A DNA stretch of 64,000 nucleotides from the NCBI RefSeq assembly GCF_014697425.1, contig NZ_JACJRU010000043.1, positions 1 through 64,000 of the forward strand. The letters run 5' to 3'. Under the pieces are notes generated by a model. The model was not told where the DNA came from. It worked only from the letters and a program-made list of their open reading frames with translations, and did not search any database. This document shows positions 46,953 to 55,815 of this stretch, in pieces. The position numbers and the translations under genes are program-made. How positions within the stretch are numbered: position 1 is the first letter of the stretch; each line of letters starts with the position of its first letter. The stretch comes from Nostoc sp. FACHB-110 (GTDB lineage Bacteria; Cyanobacteriota; Cyanobacteriia; Cyanobacteriales; Nostocaceae).

Positions 46953-47750
46953 ATGTTAACTAGTTTACAAAACCCTCTCGTTAAGCAAATTCGCAAGCTG
47001 CACTCTACCAAGGAGCGTCACAAGCAGGAATTGTTTTTGTTGGAAGGGACACATTTGCTGGAAGAAGCTGGTGCGGTGGGTTATCCATTGGTGACGGTGT
47101 GTTGTACACCAGACTGGCAAGCGGCTCATGCTTCGTTGTGGGAGAGGTTATGTAGTCGTTGTGAAAGGGCAGAAATTGTCAGTGAGGAAGTTTTAGGAGC
47201 GATCGCCACTACAATACAACCAGATGGCGTAGTCGCCACAGCTAGACGCAGCGAATCTTTCAATCAAGTCCCCTTTGATGGCATTGTTTTAGCTTTAGAA
47301 ACCATCCAAGACCCAGGCAATTTAGGTACGATTATTCGCACGGCGGCGGCGGCTGGTGCATCGGGATTATGGTTGAGTGGTGATAGTGTAGATTTAGATA
47401 ATCCCAAAGTGTTGCGTGCTAGTGCAGGACAATGGTTTCGCTTAAATATGGCAGTGAGTGAAGATTTATTAACCACAGTCCAGCAAAGTCAGCAGGCGGG
47501 AATGCAAGTGATAGCGACTTTGCCAACAGCAAAATTAACTTATTGGGAAATTGATTGGCGCAAACCCAGTTTAATTTTATTGGGGAACGAAGGCGCAGGT
47601 TTATCGGCAGACTTGGCAAAGATGGCAGATAAACAAGTCAATATTCCCCTGAGTCCTGGAGTCGAATCTTTAAATGTGGCGATCGCAGCTGCTTTAATGT
47701 TATACGAAGCTCGGCGACAAATAACCTCATGTCTGCCGAATCAGCGATGA
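46953..47750 (+). CDS. SpoU/TrmH-family RNA 2'-O-methyltransferase
   Basis: 265 residues. The N-terminal substrate-binding part (VKQIRKLHSTKERHKQELFLLEG) is followed by a SPOUT trefoil-knot domain with LETIQDPGNLGTIIRTA, ILLGNEGAGLS and IPLSPGVESLNVAIAAALMLYEARRQ, the three SpoU motifs that bind S-adenosylmethionine. Members methylate ribose of rRNA or tRNA; the target nucleotide is not inferable. It lies 73 bases after tRNA-Leu. Confidence 0.92.
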   Translation: MLTSLQNPLVKQIRKLHSTKERHKQELFLLEGTHLLEEAGAVGYPLVTVCCTPDWQAAHASLWERLCSRCERAEIVSEEVLGAIATTIQPDGVVATARRSESFNQVPFDGIVLALETIQDPGNLGTIIRTAAAAGASGLWLSGDSVDLDNPKVLRASAGQWFRLNMAVSEDLLTTVQQSQQAGMQVIATLPTAKLTYWEIDWRKPSLILLGNEGAGLSADLAKMADKQVNIPLSPGVESLNVAIAAALMLYEARRQITSCLPNQR

Positions 47751-47855
47751 TTCAAGAGAAAAACTCTTTTCCCCCTGCTCCCGGCTCCCTGCTCCCTTGC
47801 GGTTTTCATGATAAGTCTTTTAGCAGACAACAGACAACCACAGGCTAAAGCAGCA

Positions 47856-48086
47856 TCACTTTGTCTTTTCTTCCAGATATTGTTCAATATCCGCTACAGC
47901 ATCCTCAAAAGCTGCTAAATCAATTTCTGTTAAATCATCAGCTAGTTCAATATCAATTGGTTCTTCAGTCTCGGTTTCGTCGTCTTCAGTCAGACCTGGC
48001 TGTAGAATACCTTCCAATTGGTTGAGAGATTGTTCAAACTCGTGATTAGCGGCGTTGCGCTGTTGATGATCGTTATGCTCCATCAT
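47856..48086 (-). CDS. Small acidic hypothetical protein
   Basis: 76 residues starting MMEHNDHQQRNA. It is very acidic (EDDETETEEPIDIELADDLTEID) with two predicted helices (ANHEFEQSLNQLEGIL, AFEDAVADIEQYLEE). No membrane segment or known domain. The frame is clean and the composition is protein-like, but function is unknown. It is convergent with the methyltransferase gene. Confidence 0.6.
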   Translation of the reverse strand: MMEHNDHQQRNAANHEFEQSLNQLEGILQPGLTEDDETETEEPIDIELADDLTEIDLAAFEDAVADIEQYLEEKTK

Positions 48087-48268
48087 ACTGACTGAAAAAT
48101 ATTGATTTCCTAACTTAGTTTTAAATTGCAGTTCCTACAAATTTCTATTTTGCATAGATCAAAGCTTCATGGCTATCTGCTGTATCAACTTTACACACTC
48201 AAAGGCTGAACAGCAAAATATTCAAATTATGACATTCCTAGATTAATGCATTACACGCGATGTCACTA

Positions 48269-48301
48269 AAAAAGGCATGGGAAAGTTACCCAATGCCTTT
48301 T
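48269..48301 (-). terminator. Rho-independent terminator after the ferredoxin gene
   Basis: On the minus strand a hairpin AAAAGGCATTGGG / CCCATGCCTTTT with a 7-base loop is followed by a T-rich run (TTTTTTAGTG). It sits about 78 bases downstream of the ferredoxin stop. Confidence 0.75.
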
Positions 48302-48378
48302 AATTAATCAATTGTGACGAATTTTTAGTGGGAAGCAAATCGGAAACTATTCCCGATTGCCTATTCCCCATCAATGAA

Positions 48379-48606
48379 TCATTCTGGTGTTTTCTGCAAG
48401 TCAGGCCGTTCTTCTTGAACGATCGCATTTTCTACAGGGCATACTTGGAAACAGATCCCACAATCAATACAAGTGGCAAAATCAATCCAATACCAATCAG
48501 TGCCTTTAACATTTTTGCCAGGCCCTTCATGAATGCAGGCTACTGGACAAGCACCTACACAGTCCGCGACACCTTCACAGACATCAGTAACAATTGTATG
48601 TGGCAT
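48379..48606 (-). CDS. Bacterial-type ferredoxin with two iron-sulfur cluster motifs
   Basis: 75 residues. The first motif is CEGVADCVGACPVACI (Cx5Cx3CPxxC, wider than standard, as in seven-iron or Alvin-type ferredoxins) and the second is CIDCGICFQVCPVENAI (standard CxxCxxCxxxCP). The gene precedes hisZ on the same strand but has its own terminator. It carries electrons in the cytoplasm; its partner cannot be named. Confidence 0.9.
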   Translation of the reverse strand: MPHTIVTDVCEGVADCVGACPVACIHEGPGKNVKGTDWYWIDFATCIDCGICFQVCPVENAIVQEERPDLQKTPE

Positions 48607-48644
48607 TTGCTAGATCCCCTCTCTTGAATATGGCAACAAGACAA

Positions 48645-48698
48645 GAGTCCATAGTCAAAAGTCAATGGTTTTGACGATTGACTTTTGACCATTGACTC
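48645..48698. repeat. Inverted repeat GAGTC..AGTCAAAAGTCAA between hisZ and the ferredoxin gene
   Basis: 48645-48665 and 48678-48698 match at 19 of 21 bases as inverted arms. The arms are built from 7-base periodic AGTCAAA/TTGACTT units like the heptamer block at 51857. Its position just after the hisZ stop suggests it could serve as a terminator. Confidence 0.6.
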
Positions 48699-48705
48699 TG
48701 AGTTA

Positions 48706-49917
48706 TTAACGAATACTTTCTATTGTGGGTGAACCATCGGCTTTAATCCAAGCGATTTGGGCTATACCGCGCTCGCTGGCATATTGGCGAATGGCTTGGG
48801 TATTCCTTCCCCCCAATTCCATTTCTACAATCACTAAATGAGTAGAATCACGGAGTTTTTGGGCATAAGCAAAGGCCGCCGCTTCTGCATTGTCATTTTC
48901 TGGTACTACTAACCAATTGCTAGCAGGAATTTCTTGTGGTAATTGCCCAGTTGATAAAAGAATTTGGTATAAATCCTCAATATTCAGGACAAATCCAATA
49001 CCAGGAATGTTTTTGCCTTGCGGGTGGTAAAGTCCTAAAAGTTGGTCATAGCGTCCACCCCGCCCTAAAACGCTGGCTGGAGAATTGCTATTGCTAACAA
49101 TTTCAAAAACAATCCCAGTGTAGTAGTCAATAGTTTGGATCAAGCTAAGATCCAAGATTACAGAAGAATTGCCTTCTAACTCTAGTAATTCTACTAAAGA
49201 TTTGAGGTGATTGATTGCCTGTTGCTGTGCTGCGTCTAAACCTAAACTGCTGACTTTTTGCAATACATCTTGAGAGTTACCGCGCAAATCGAACATGATT
49301 TTAGCCCGAGTGCGCAATTCTTCACTCAAAGGCAAAGTGTCAATGGCTATACGGTCAAGATTGGCGATCGCATTTCTGATTTTTGCTTGTAAATTAGCAG
49401 GAAAAGCCTGTAAAAGCGATCGAGTAATTCCCGCCTCGCCTAAAACTATCCGCCAGTCTCGTAAACCCAATGCTTCTAAACAATTACCCGCTAACAGCAG
49501 CACTTCGGCATTAGCCCGTAAGCCGCCTACACCCAGGAGTTCCACCCCAGCTTGATAAAATTCTTGCTGGCGATTATGTCGATTTTCCCAGATGCGGCGG
49601 AAAACATTGGCATTGTAGTAAAGCCGTTGCGGATAAGTCAGACTTTCTAGGCGTGAAACAACAGCACGAGCGATGGATGCTGTTAATTCCGGCCGCAGTC
49701 CTAATTCTTCATCTTCTGAATTTTGCAGTTGAATCACCATTTGGCGTTGAATTGCTTCCCCCGCCATTAAAGTGTCCATACGTTCCAGCGTTGAAGTAAT
49801 AATCCTGTGATATCCCCAACGATGGAACACCTGCTCTAACCTGTCTTCAATCCAGCGTTTTTGAGCCACATCTAAAGGTAATAAATCCCTGGCTCCCGCT
49901 GCTGGTTGATACACCAT
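48706..49917 (-). CDS. hisZ: ATP phosphoribosyltransferase regulatory subunit HisZ
   Basis: 403 residues. It is a HisRS-like catalytic fold without an anticodon-binding domain match to true HisS: PAAGARDLLPLDVAQ at the start, LRPELTASIARAV in motif 2, YYTGIVFEI and LGRGGRYDQLLGLY in motif 3. HisZ combines with short-form HisG to start histidine synthesis. The distinct HisS gene at 54.4 kb supports the assignment. Its ATG overlaps the stop codon of the J-domain gene in TAATG. Confidence 0.92.
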   Translation of the reverse strand: MVYQPAAGARDLLPLDVAQKRWIEDRLEQVFHRWGYHRIITSTLERMDTLMAGEAIQRQMVIQLQNSEDEELGLRPELTASIARAVVSRLESLTYPQRLYYNANVFRRIWENRHNRQQEFYQAGVELLGVGGLRANAEVLLLAGNCLEALGLRDWRIVLGEAGITRSLLQAFPANLQAKIRNAIANLDRIAIDTLPLSEELRTRAKIMFDLRGNSQDVLQKVSSLGLDAAQQQAINHLKSLVELLELEGNSSVILDLSLIQTIDYYTGIVFEIVSNSNSPASVLGRGGRYDQLLGLYHPQGKNIPGIGFVLNIEDLYQILLSTGQLPQEIPASNWLVVPENDNAEAAAFAYAQKLRDSTHLVIVEMELGGRNTQAIRQYASERGIAQIAWIKADGSPTIESIR

Positions 49918-50888
49918 TATTTTTTCTTCCCACCAAACAAACCACCAAATAAACCTCCACCCCCAGACTTATCTGGTTCTGGATGACCAGATTTAGGAGG
50001 TGAAGTTACTTTAGAGCCACTTGATTGTTGTCCCAAAGCTTTATCTATTTTAGGTTTCCATGACAACGCTGTTTGGTCATTCGGGTCTAATTTTAGAGCA
50101 TTGTCAAAATGAATCTTGGCCATTTTCAGCTGATTTTGCTTCAAATACACTAAGCCAATCATGCTGTGACAGCGACTACTTTTAGGCGAGAGTTTCAAAC
50201 CATCTTGCAATTCTACTTTGGCTTGAGCAAATTGGTTTTTCTCAATCAACGTTTGCGCCCGTCGGAGATATTGTTCTACGGCTGCGTCGTCTTTTGGTGG
50301 TGGTGGTGGTGCGGCGGCGGTAGTTGTGGGTGGGTTAGGGCTTGAAGTAGGTTTAGGCGTAGGTGGTGGGGCTGATAAAGCTTTACCAGCACTCCGCATT
50401 AAGTAGACCAAATTCAACTCACTGATTTGGCAAATGATAGATATAACTTGCTGTAAGGAGTTAAATTGAGTTTCAGCAATTTTAGCGATCGCAGTTTGAT
50501 AGAGATGATCGATATTGGGGGAAGCAGCTAACTGTTTAGCTGTATCGCTGGTGAGTTCTACAGATGCAGAATCTTGCACCAATCGCTTACCCATTTGAGA
50601 CAAAACTATCATGTATTCTGTGCGCGTGCGTTCTGCCGATAGATGTTCGTAAGCTGGGTTAACCAACTTAGAAAGCAATTCACTGGCCAGCTTTTTCTCT
50701 CCCGCAGAGGCAGAAGCATTGCTGTCAGGATGCAAACGACGAGCAATTTGCAAATAACGCTTGCGAATATCTTTAACATCTGCATCTACAGGAACGCACA
50801 AAATTGCGTGATGGTCTATAAAGTCATATTTAAACAATCCACGATCTATTTTTAGCGACATAGTTCGGTGTTGCACCAAAAGAACCAT
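49917..50888 (-). CDS. J-domain and TPR protein
   Basis: 323 residues. The start at 50888 is supported by AAGGA 5 bases before it; a second in-frame ATG is at 50861. An N-terminal DnaJ-like domain (about 15-90) contains the HPD motif in RRLHPDSN. A helical region is followed by a Pro/Thr/Ala-rich linker (PPTTTAAAPPPPPKDD, about 200-215), then two to three TPR units (about 220-290), and a Gly-rich tail (LFGGLFGGKKK). The TAATG overlap with hisZ implies co-translation. It may be a co-chaperone; its client is unknown. Confidence 0.88.
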   Translation of the reverse strand: MVLLVQHRTMSLKIDRGLFKYDFIDHHAILCVPVDADVKDIRKRYLQIARRLHPDSNASASAGEKKLASELLSKLVNPAYEHLSAERTRTEYMIVLSQMGKRLVQDSASVELTSDTAKQLAASPNIDHLYQTAIAKIAETQFNSLQQVISIICQISELNLVYLMRSAGKALSAPPPTPKPTSSPNPPTTTAAAPPPPPKDDAAVEQYLRRAQTLIEKNQFAQAKVELQDGLKLSPKSSRCHSMIGLVYLKQNQLKMAKIHFDNALKLDPNDQTALSWKPKIDKALGQQSSGSKVTSPPKSGHPEPDKSGGGGLFGGLFGGKKK

Positions 50889-51013
50889 AGGAATCCTTCT
50901 AGTTTACTGCGCTAGATCAGTGGATCGTCAGTAGCAAAATATCAAGAATTGATAGACTTTTTTATTGTTTTTCCCAAGGATTTTTGCGACTTTTCATTGC
51001 TCAATCAGCTTCG

Positions 51014-51826
51014 CTACTTCCAGGATGCTAAAGGCGGAACTTGAGTTAATTCACGGCTGAGGATGTCATGAATATAACCGTTAGTTGCCAGAATTCGGCC
51101 AGAATCGATTTGTAAGGGCGTACTATCATAGGCGGTGATTTTGCCGCCTGCTTCTTGTAATAAAATAATGCCTGCTGCCATATCCCAAGGTGACAGTCCT
51201 CGTTCCCAGTAACCATCAACTCGCCCACAAGCGACATGAGCTAAATCAATAGATGCCGCACCGCTACGTCTTACGCCTTGGGTGAGGTGAGTAAGATGGC
51301 AAAATTCGGCATAGTTATTATCTGAGGTTTCGCGGCGATCGTAAGCAAAGCCTGTAACTAAGAGGCTTTTATGCAGTTCACTAGTTTCCGAAACTTGGAT
51401 GGGGCGGCGGTTACGTGTCGCACCTAAGCCAGCCGCCGCCCGAAATAATTCATGATGTAGAGGATCATAAATTACGCCCACTTGCGGCGTACCATGAATT
51501 AACAATCCAATGGAAACGGCAAAAAAAGGATATTGGTGGGCAAAATTGGTAGTTCCATCCAGGGGATCTATTGCCCAGAGGAATTCATTATCTTGATTGC
51601 CGATTTTGCCTGATTCTTCCGCCAAAATGGAATGATGAGGAAAATGACGGTTGATAATTTCTAAAACGACTGCTTCTGAGGCTTTATCAGCAGCTGTAAC
51701 TAAATCACCAGGGCGACCTTTTTCGATTACTGCGTCTTCTAACTTACCCAAGTAACCTTGTAAAACTGCACCCGCAGCTAAAGCCGCTTCTGTAGCAATG
51801 TCGAGAAATATTTGTAGTTGAGTCAT
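51014..51826 (-). CDS. Inositol monophosphatase family protein
   Basis: About 270 residues from ATG 51826 (MTQLQIFLDIA); a TTG at 51844 is also in frame. Metal-site motifs are complete: AEESG, WAIDPLDGTTNFAH, and SPWDMAAGIILLQEAGG. The enzyme dephosphorylates inositol-1-phosphate or related sugar phosphates; substrate specificity is not determined by these motifs. It is followed on the same strand by the J-domain and hisZ genes. Confidence 0.92.
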   Translation of the reverse strand: MTQLQIFLDIATEAALAAGAVLQGYLGKLEDAVIEKGRPGDLVTAADKASEAVVLEIINRHFPHHSILAEESGKIGNQDNEFLWAIDPLDGTTNFAHQYPFFAVSIGLLIHGTPQVGVIYDPLHHELFRAAAGLGATRNRRPIQVSETSELHKSLLVTGFAYDRRETSDNNYAEFCHLTHLTQGVRRSGAASIDLAHVACGRVDGYWERGLSPWDMAAGIILLQEAGGKITAYDSTPLQIDSGRILATNGYIHDILSRELTQVPPLASWK

Positions 51827-51856
51827 GGGTTGGGCAAGTGTCAAGTGTCAAGAGTT

Positions 51857-51898
51857 AATGGTCAATGGTCAAGGGTCAATAGTCAATGGTCATTTGTC
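51857..51898 (+). repeat. Six degenerate AATGGTC heptamers
   Basis: Successive 7-base units AATGGTC, AATGGTC, AAGGGTC, AATAGTC, AATGGTC and ATTTGTC lie between the monophosphatase and nuclease genes. This is typical of tandem heptamer repeats in Nostocales. Confidence 0.85.
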
Positions 51899-51949
51899 AT
51901 TTATTTTTCTCTCCCCTGCCCCCTGCCTCTTCTCCCTACTCCCAACACT

Positions 51950-52513
51950 TTATCTATTCAAAAAGCGAAACTCCGCCGGAGTTTGACGCATAGGGTTTTC
52001 AGGATTCCAAATACCTTGTCCCATAATTCTGGCCCACTGTTGGGCACGTTCTAGCAGCTGATCGTATTTGTGATTAGGCGATCGCCCAACAAATAAAGCA
52101 TACCCTTGTTTCACTATTTGTTCGTTCAATAACTGTTGATCCTTCCAGACATAAGCCAAAGTTCGCCCCAGCTGATCTTTGGTTGCAACGTCAAACTCTA
52201 GCTTGACTAATTGTTCTGTATCCCCAATTAACTTTTCTAAGCTTGCTTTAGCTTCATCTCCCCAAGGATCTTGCCGCAAATCTGGTGCATCAATTCCAAT
52301 TAACCGCACTGCGGAGGCGAAATTGGGTTGTTCTGCCATACCTAGCACTTCTATACTTTGCCCACTGACTACGCGCGCCACTTTCACCTGTATTTGATTA
52401 TCGGCTACTGGTTGACTTTGAGCTTGACAACTAACTAGTAGCAATAAACAGGCTAAGATGGCTAATTTTCGCGTCCAAAAGCCTAGACGCACTGACAAAG
52501 TAGAGATTCGCAT
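51950..52513 (-). CDS. Thermonuclease-family lipoprotein
   Basis: 187 residues. A hydrophobic leader ends in the lipobox LVSCQ (Cys near 29), so it is probably a lipid-anchored envelope protein. The staphylococcal-nuclease (SNase) fold follows: KVARVVSGQSIEVLG, VRLIGIDAPDLRQ (Arg/Asp of the active site), LGRTLAYVWKD and the last strand FRFLN. It would cleave DNA or RNA outside the cytoplasm. It is monocistronic between two genes on the same strand. Confidence 0.9.
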   Translation of the reverse strand: MRISTLSVRLGFWTRKLAILACLLLLVSCQAQSQPVADNQIQVKVARVVSGQSIEVLGMAEQPNFASAVRLIGIDAPDLRQDPWGDEAKASLEKLIGDTEQLVKLEFDVATKDQLGRTLAYVWKDQQLLNEQIVKQGYALFVGRSPNHKYDQLLERAQQWARIMGQGIWNPENPMRQTPAEFRFLNR

Positions 52514-52622
52514 TTTTACTCCTTTGCACCCTTGAGAAAAAGGCTGGGAAAGTAGCGGTAGCCCAAGGAGGATAGATATCCATCCTCCTTGTTCCTTTTC
52601 CCTTGCCTTGTTCTCCTTGATA

Positions 52623-52991
52623 TTAATCTTCGTCTAACGGTAAACCAGCTTTGACTCTGCCTTTAGCAAAGTAACGCCCGAATTGGAGTTCGTAAACTTC
52701 ATCTTCGTCTTGTGTCTCTACTTCCAAGTCAGAACGGGCATAACTCACACACAGCAAAGCATAACCTTGGCGACGCAACTCTAGAGACAAGCCAACAGCC
52801 TCTGGTTGGTCAATTTCGCCTGACAACACCCTAACCGCACAAGTAGTGCAAGCCCCATTTCGGCAAGAAAAAGGCAATTCCACCCCTTGTTTTTCGGCAG
52901 AATGTAGGATGTAGCGGTCATCTGGGACTTGGAGGGTGTATTCTTTGCCAGTGGCGCGATCGCGGACTTTAATCGTGTATGTACAGGACAT
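52623..52991 (-). CDS. Plant-type [2Fe-2S] ferredoxin with C-terminal extension
   Basis: 122 residues. The cluster ligands lie in CRNGACTTC and the later LLCVSYARSD (Cys spacing C-x4-C-x2-C...C). A 30-residue extension after the normal end (LQFGRYFAKGRVKAGLPLDED) distinguishes it from PetF-type photosynthetic ferredoxins and resembles FdxC-like cyanobacterial proteins. It is upstream of tRNA-Ser on the opposite strand. Confidence 0.9.
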   Translation of the reverse strand: MSCTYTIKVRDRATGKEYTLQVPDDRYILHSAEKQGVELPFSCRNGACTTCAVRVLSGEIDQPEAVGLSLELRRQGYALLCVSYARSDLEVETQDEDEVYELQFGRYFAKGRVKAGLPLDED

Positions 52992-53101
52992 CTTGTTTTA
53001 GATTTGGGTTTTTGACCTTTAGATATCTACTCTAAAATGTCTTTTTCTATAATATTTGCATTTTCTAGAATTTCATATTACAATAAAAAATTGTGACACC
53101 T

Positions 53102-53188
53102 GGAGAGGTGGCCGAGTGGTTGAAGGCGCAGCACTGGAAATGCTGTTTGGGGGCAACTTCAACGAGGGTTCGAATCCCTCCCTCTCCG
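53102..53188 (+). tRNA. tRNA-Ser (GGA)
   Basis: 87-nt type II tRNA. Acceptor GGAGAGG pairs with CCTCTCC, discriminator G, anticodon loop CTGGAAA between CAGCA and TGCTG (anticodon GGA), long variable arm, T-loop GTTCGAATC. CCA is not encoded. Confidence 0.96.
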
Positions 53189-53805
53189 TTAAACCCAGTC
53201 TAGATAAGCCTTGGAAAATTTGCCAAGAATTGTTTAACTAGGTTGAGTGGGATAATGAGTTTTGCTTACTATCCCATGTTAAAAATAACTATTTCAAACA
53301 AAATTACTTATCAATCTAGTTTTGTACCCTTAAACTTCAGAAATTGACGGCGTTATGGCGAGGAATTTGGATGAGTGAATTCACTTGGAGTGCCAACAGG
53401 AAAAGAGGAAGTTAAGGCGACAAAAGTAATAGCTTTTATGGGTAGATTTATCTCTGAGCTTTCCTAGATTAGTACTTACGTAGTCAGACGAAGAATTAAG
53501 GGTTTGGACAAGGGTAGAAGGGTGTGGGGATATAGGGGTGGATGTATCTAGAACTTTTACACCCAATACCCTTTCACCCCTACACCCAACCTTTGCACAG
53601 TAAAAATTTTATTTTTTCTAATAATTTATCCAACAAATATCAAGCATATATGCAGATGAGATACACAATAAGAAATGCGCATTAGTTAATCATAGCTAAT
53701 GTATAAAATGATGCTTAAAATATTAAGCTCATACACTGAAAATAACTGTTTTGAGCATTAAATGAGCATCAAAACGCCAAAATAAGCTAAAAAGGTGTAC
53801 TTAAC
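53189..53805. repeat. Gene-free gap with a GGGTGT palindrome
   Basis: 617 bases. A palindrome at 53520-53588 pairs GGGTGTGGGGATATAGGGGT with CCCTTTCACCCCTACACCC and is related to the elements at 19484-19605 and 44997-45072. The rest is AT-rich with no supported gene. Confidence 0.5.
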
Positions 53806-54255
53806 ATGGTTTTAAATATTCGTGAAGAATTGCCCGTGCTGGCTCGCCACGAAGGTGATTGGGTAGGAACATATACATTAGTAGACACAGAAGGCAAAAT
53901 TTTAGATAAACACGAATCTCATTTAAGTTGTCAATTTCCCGACAGTGGCCCTTATTCTTACTATCAAATCAATCGCTACAAATGGTCTGATGGTACACAA
54001 GAAGAACATAAATTTCCTGGAACCTATCAAGATAAAGCAATTTTTTTTGATACAGAACGTATTTCAGGAAAAGCTTGGGAAGTAGATAATGCTACTATTA
54101 TTTTGTGGTTTTCATATAAAACAATTCCCGCCGCATACTTATATGAAATGATTCAAATTAGTCCTGATAATAACCATCGCGCCCGCACCTGGCACTGGTT
54201 TAAAAACGATCAAATTTACCAACGTACCCTAATTGTAGAAGAAAGGGTAAGATAG
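53806..54255 (+). CDS. DUF3598-like hypothetical protein (lipocalin-like fold)
   Basis: 149 residues starting MVLNIREELPVLARHEGDWVGTY. Aromatic-rich beta-strand patterns (GDWVGTYTLVD, YYQINRYKWSDG, YKTIPAAYLYEMIQIS, RARTWHWFKND) suggest a lipocalin/CpcT-like barrel as in DUF3598. No signal peptide or membrane segment. The role is unknown; phycobiliprotein-lyase-like proteins share this fold, but that is a guess. A terminator follows. Confidence 0.65.
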   Translation: MVLNIREELPVLARHEGDWVGTYTLVDTEGKILDKHESHLSCQFPDSGPYSYYQINRYKWSDGTQEEHKFPGTYQDKAIFFDTERISGKAWEVDNATIILWFSYKTIPAAYLYEMIQISPDNNHRARTWHWFKNDQIYQRTLIVEERVR

Positions 54256-54292
54256 TAATTTCGAGAAAATTGTAGATGATTTTTGCTTGATT

Positions 54293-54324
54293 TTGGTGCG
54301 TTACCCTAGGTTGACGCACCATTT
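54293..54324 (+). terminator. Rho-independent terminator
   Basis: TGGTGCGT and ACGCACCA form an 8-bp stem around a 12-base loop, followed by TTTT. It lies 40 bases after the DUF3598-like gene and before hisS. Confidence 0.7.
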
Positions 54325-54376
54325 TATGGAAAAATAGTTAGTTCATCATTTAGCATTAAATTAACAAAGTAGGCGC

Positions 54377-55780
54377 ATGGCGAAAACTGACAAAATTAAC
54401 TTCTCTACTCCTAGCGGTTTTCCTGAATTTCTGCCGAGTGAAAAACGTTTAGAATTATATTTACTAGATACAATCCGGAGAGTTTATGAAAGTTATGGAT
54501 TTACCCCTATAGAAACTCCCGCAGTTGAAAGGTTAGAAGTATTACAAGCTAAAGGCAACCAAGGCGACAATATTATTTATGGAATAGACCCGATTTTGCC
54601 TCCAAACCGTCAAGCTGAAAAAGATAAAGCAGGTGAAAATGGTTCAGAAGCACGGGCTTTAAAATTTGACCAAACTGTGCCTTTAGCGGCCTATATTGCC
54701 CGTCACCTGAATGAATTAACCTTTCCGTTTGCCCGTTATCAAATGGATATAGTATTTAGGGGAGAACGAGCTAAAGATGGGCGGTTTCGTCAATTTCGCC
54801 AGTGTGATATTGATGTGATCGGGCGGCGCGAACTAAGTTTATTATATGATGCGCAAATGCCTGCTATTATCACCGAAATATTTGAGGCAATTAACATTGG
54901 TGATTTTGTGATTCGCATCAATAACCGGAAAATCTTGACAGGTTTCTTTCAATCTTTGGGAGTGGCTGAAACTGAAATTAAATCTTGTATTAGCATCATT
55001 GATAACTTAGAAAAAATTGGTGAAGCTAAAGTTAAACAAGAATTAGAAAAAATAGGAATATCACTAGAACAAACCCAAAAAATTATTGATTTTATCAAAA
55101 TAGAGGGGGAGATAGATGAAGTTTTAGATAAACTCAAACACCTATCACAAAATCTTCCAGATGCAGAACAATTTAGTTTAGGTGTGAGCGAACTAGAAAC
55201 AGTAATTGCAGGTGTGCGTAATTTGGGTGTAGCCGACAAGCGTTTTTGTATTGATTTATCGATTGCCCGTGGTTTGAACTATTATACTGGCACAGTTTAC
55301 GAAACAACTTTGATTGGGCATGAAGCATTGGGCAGTATTTGTTCTGGTGGCAGATATGAGGAATTAGTGGGAATGTTTATTGGCGAGAAAATGCCGGGTG
55401 TGGGAATTTCTATTGGCTTAACTCGCTTAATTAGCAGATTACTAAAAGCAGGCATTCTTAACACTTTATCTGCCACACCCGCGCAAGTGGTGGTAGTAAA
55501 TATGCAGGAAGATTTGATGCCAACTTATTTAAAAGTATCGCAACAACTACGGCAATCGGGAATTAATGTCATCACAAATTTTGAAAAACGCCAATTAGGT
55601 AAACAATTCCAAGCCGCAGATAAGCAAGGAATTAGGTTTTGTGTAATTATTGGTGCTGATGAAGCCGCAGCCCAAAAATCATCACTCAAAGATTTACAAA
55701 CAGGTGAACAAGTAGAAGTAGCAATAGCAGATTTGGCGATAGAAGTGAAACGTAGGTTGTCTATTCCAGAACAGGGGTAA
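54377..55780 (+). CDS. hisS: Histidyl-tRNA synthetase
   Basis: 467 residues. Class II signatures are PSGFPEFLP at the start, motif 2 (FARYQMDIVFRGERAKDGRFRQFRQCDID), the histidine-site RGLNYYTGTVYE and motif 3 (CSGGRYEELVGMF...GVGISIGLTRL), followed by an anticodon-binding domain. Codon 2 on is clean and the length is normal. It is distinct from HisZ at 48.7 kb. Confidence 0.95.
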   Translation: MAKTDKINFSTPSGFPEFLPSEKRLELYLLDTIRRVYESYGFTPIETPAVERLEVLQAKGNQGDNIIYGIDPILPPNRQAEKDKAGENGSEARALKFDQTVPLAAYIARHLNELTFPFARYQMDIVFRGERAKDGRFRQFRQCDIDVIGRRELSLLYDAQMPAIITEIFEAINIGDFVIRINNRKILTGFFQSLGVAETEIKSCISIIDNLEKIGEAKVKQELEKIGISLEQTQKIIDFIKIEGEIDEVLDKLKHLSQNLPDAEQFSLGVSELETVIAGVRNLGVADKRFCIDLSIARGLNYYTGTVYETTLIGHEALGSICSGGRYEELVGMFIGEKMPGVGISIGLTRLISRLLKAGILNTLSATPAQVVVVNMQEDLMPTYLKVSQQLRQSGINVITNFEKRQLGKQFQAADKQGIRFCVIIGADEAAAQKSSLKDLQTGEQVEVAIADLAIEVKRRLSIPEQG

Positions 55781-55815
55781 CATGGCATACACTTTACCGT
55801 AGGCGATCGCATCAA

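Noticed and set aside
48706..49917. Second histidyl-tRNA synthetase
   Set aside because: The HisZ-type pattern and the separate full HisS at 54.4 kb make the regulatory subunit more likely.
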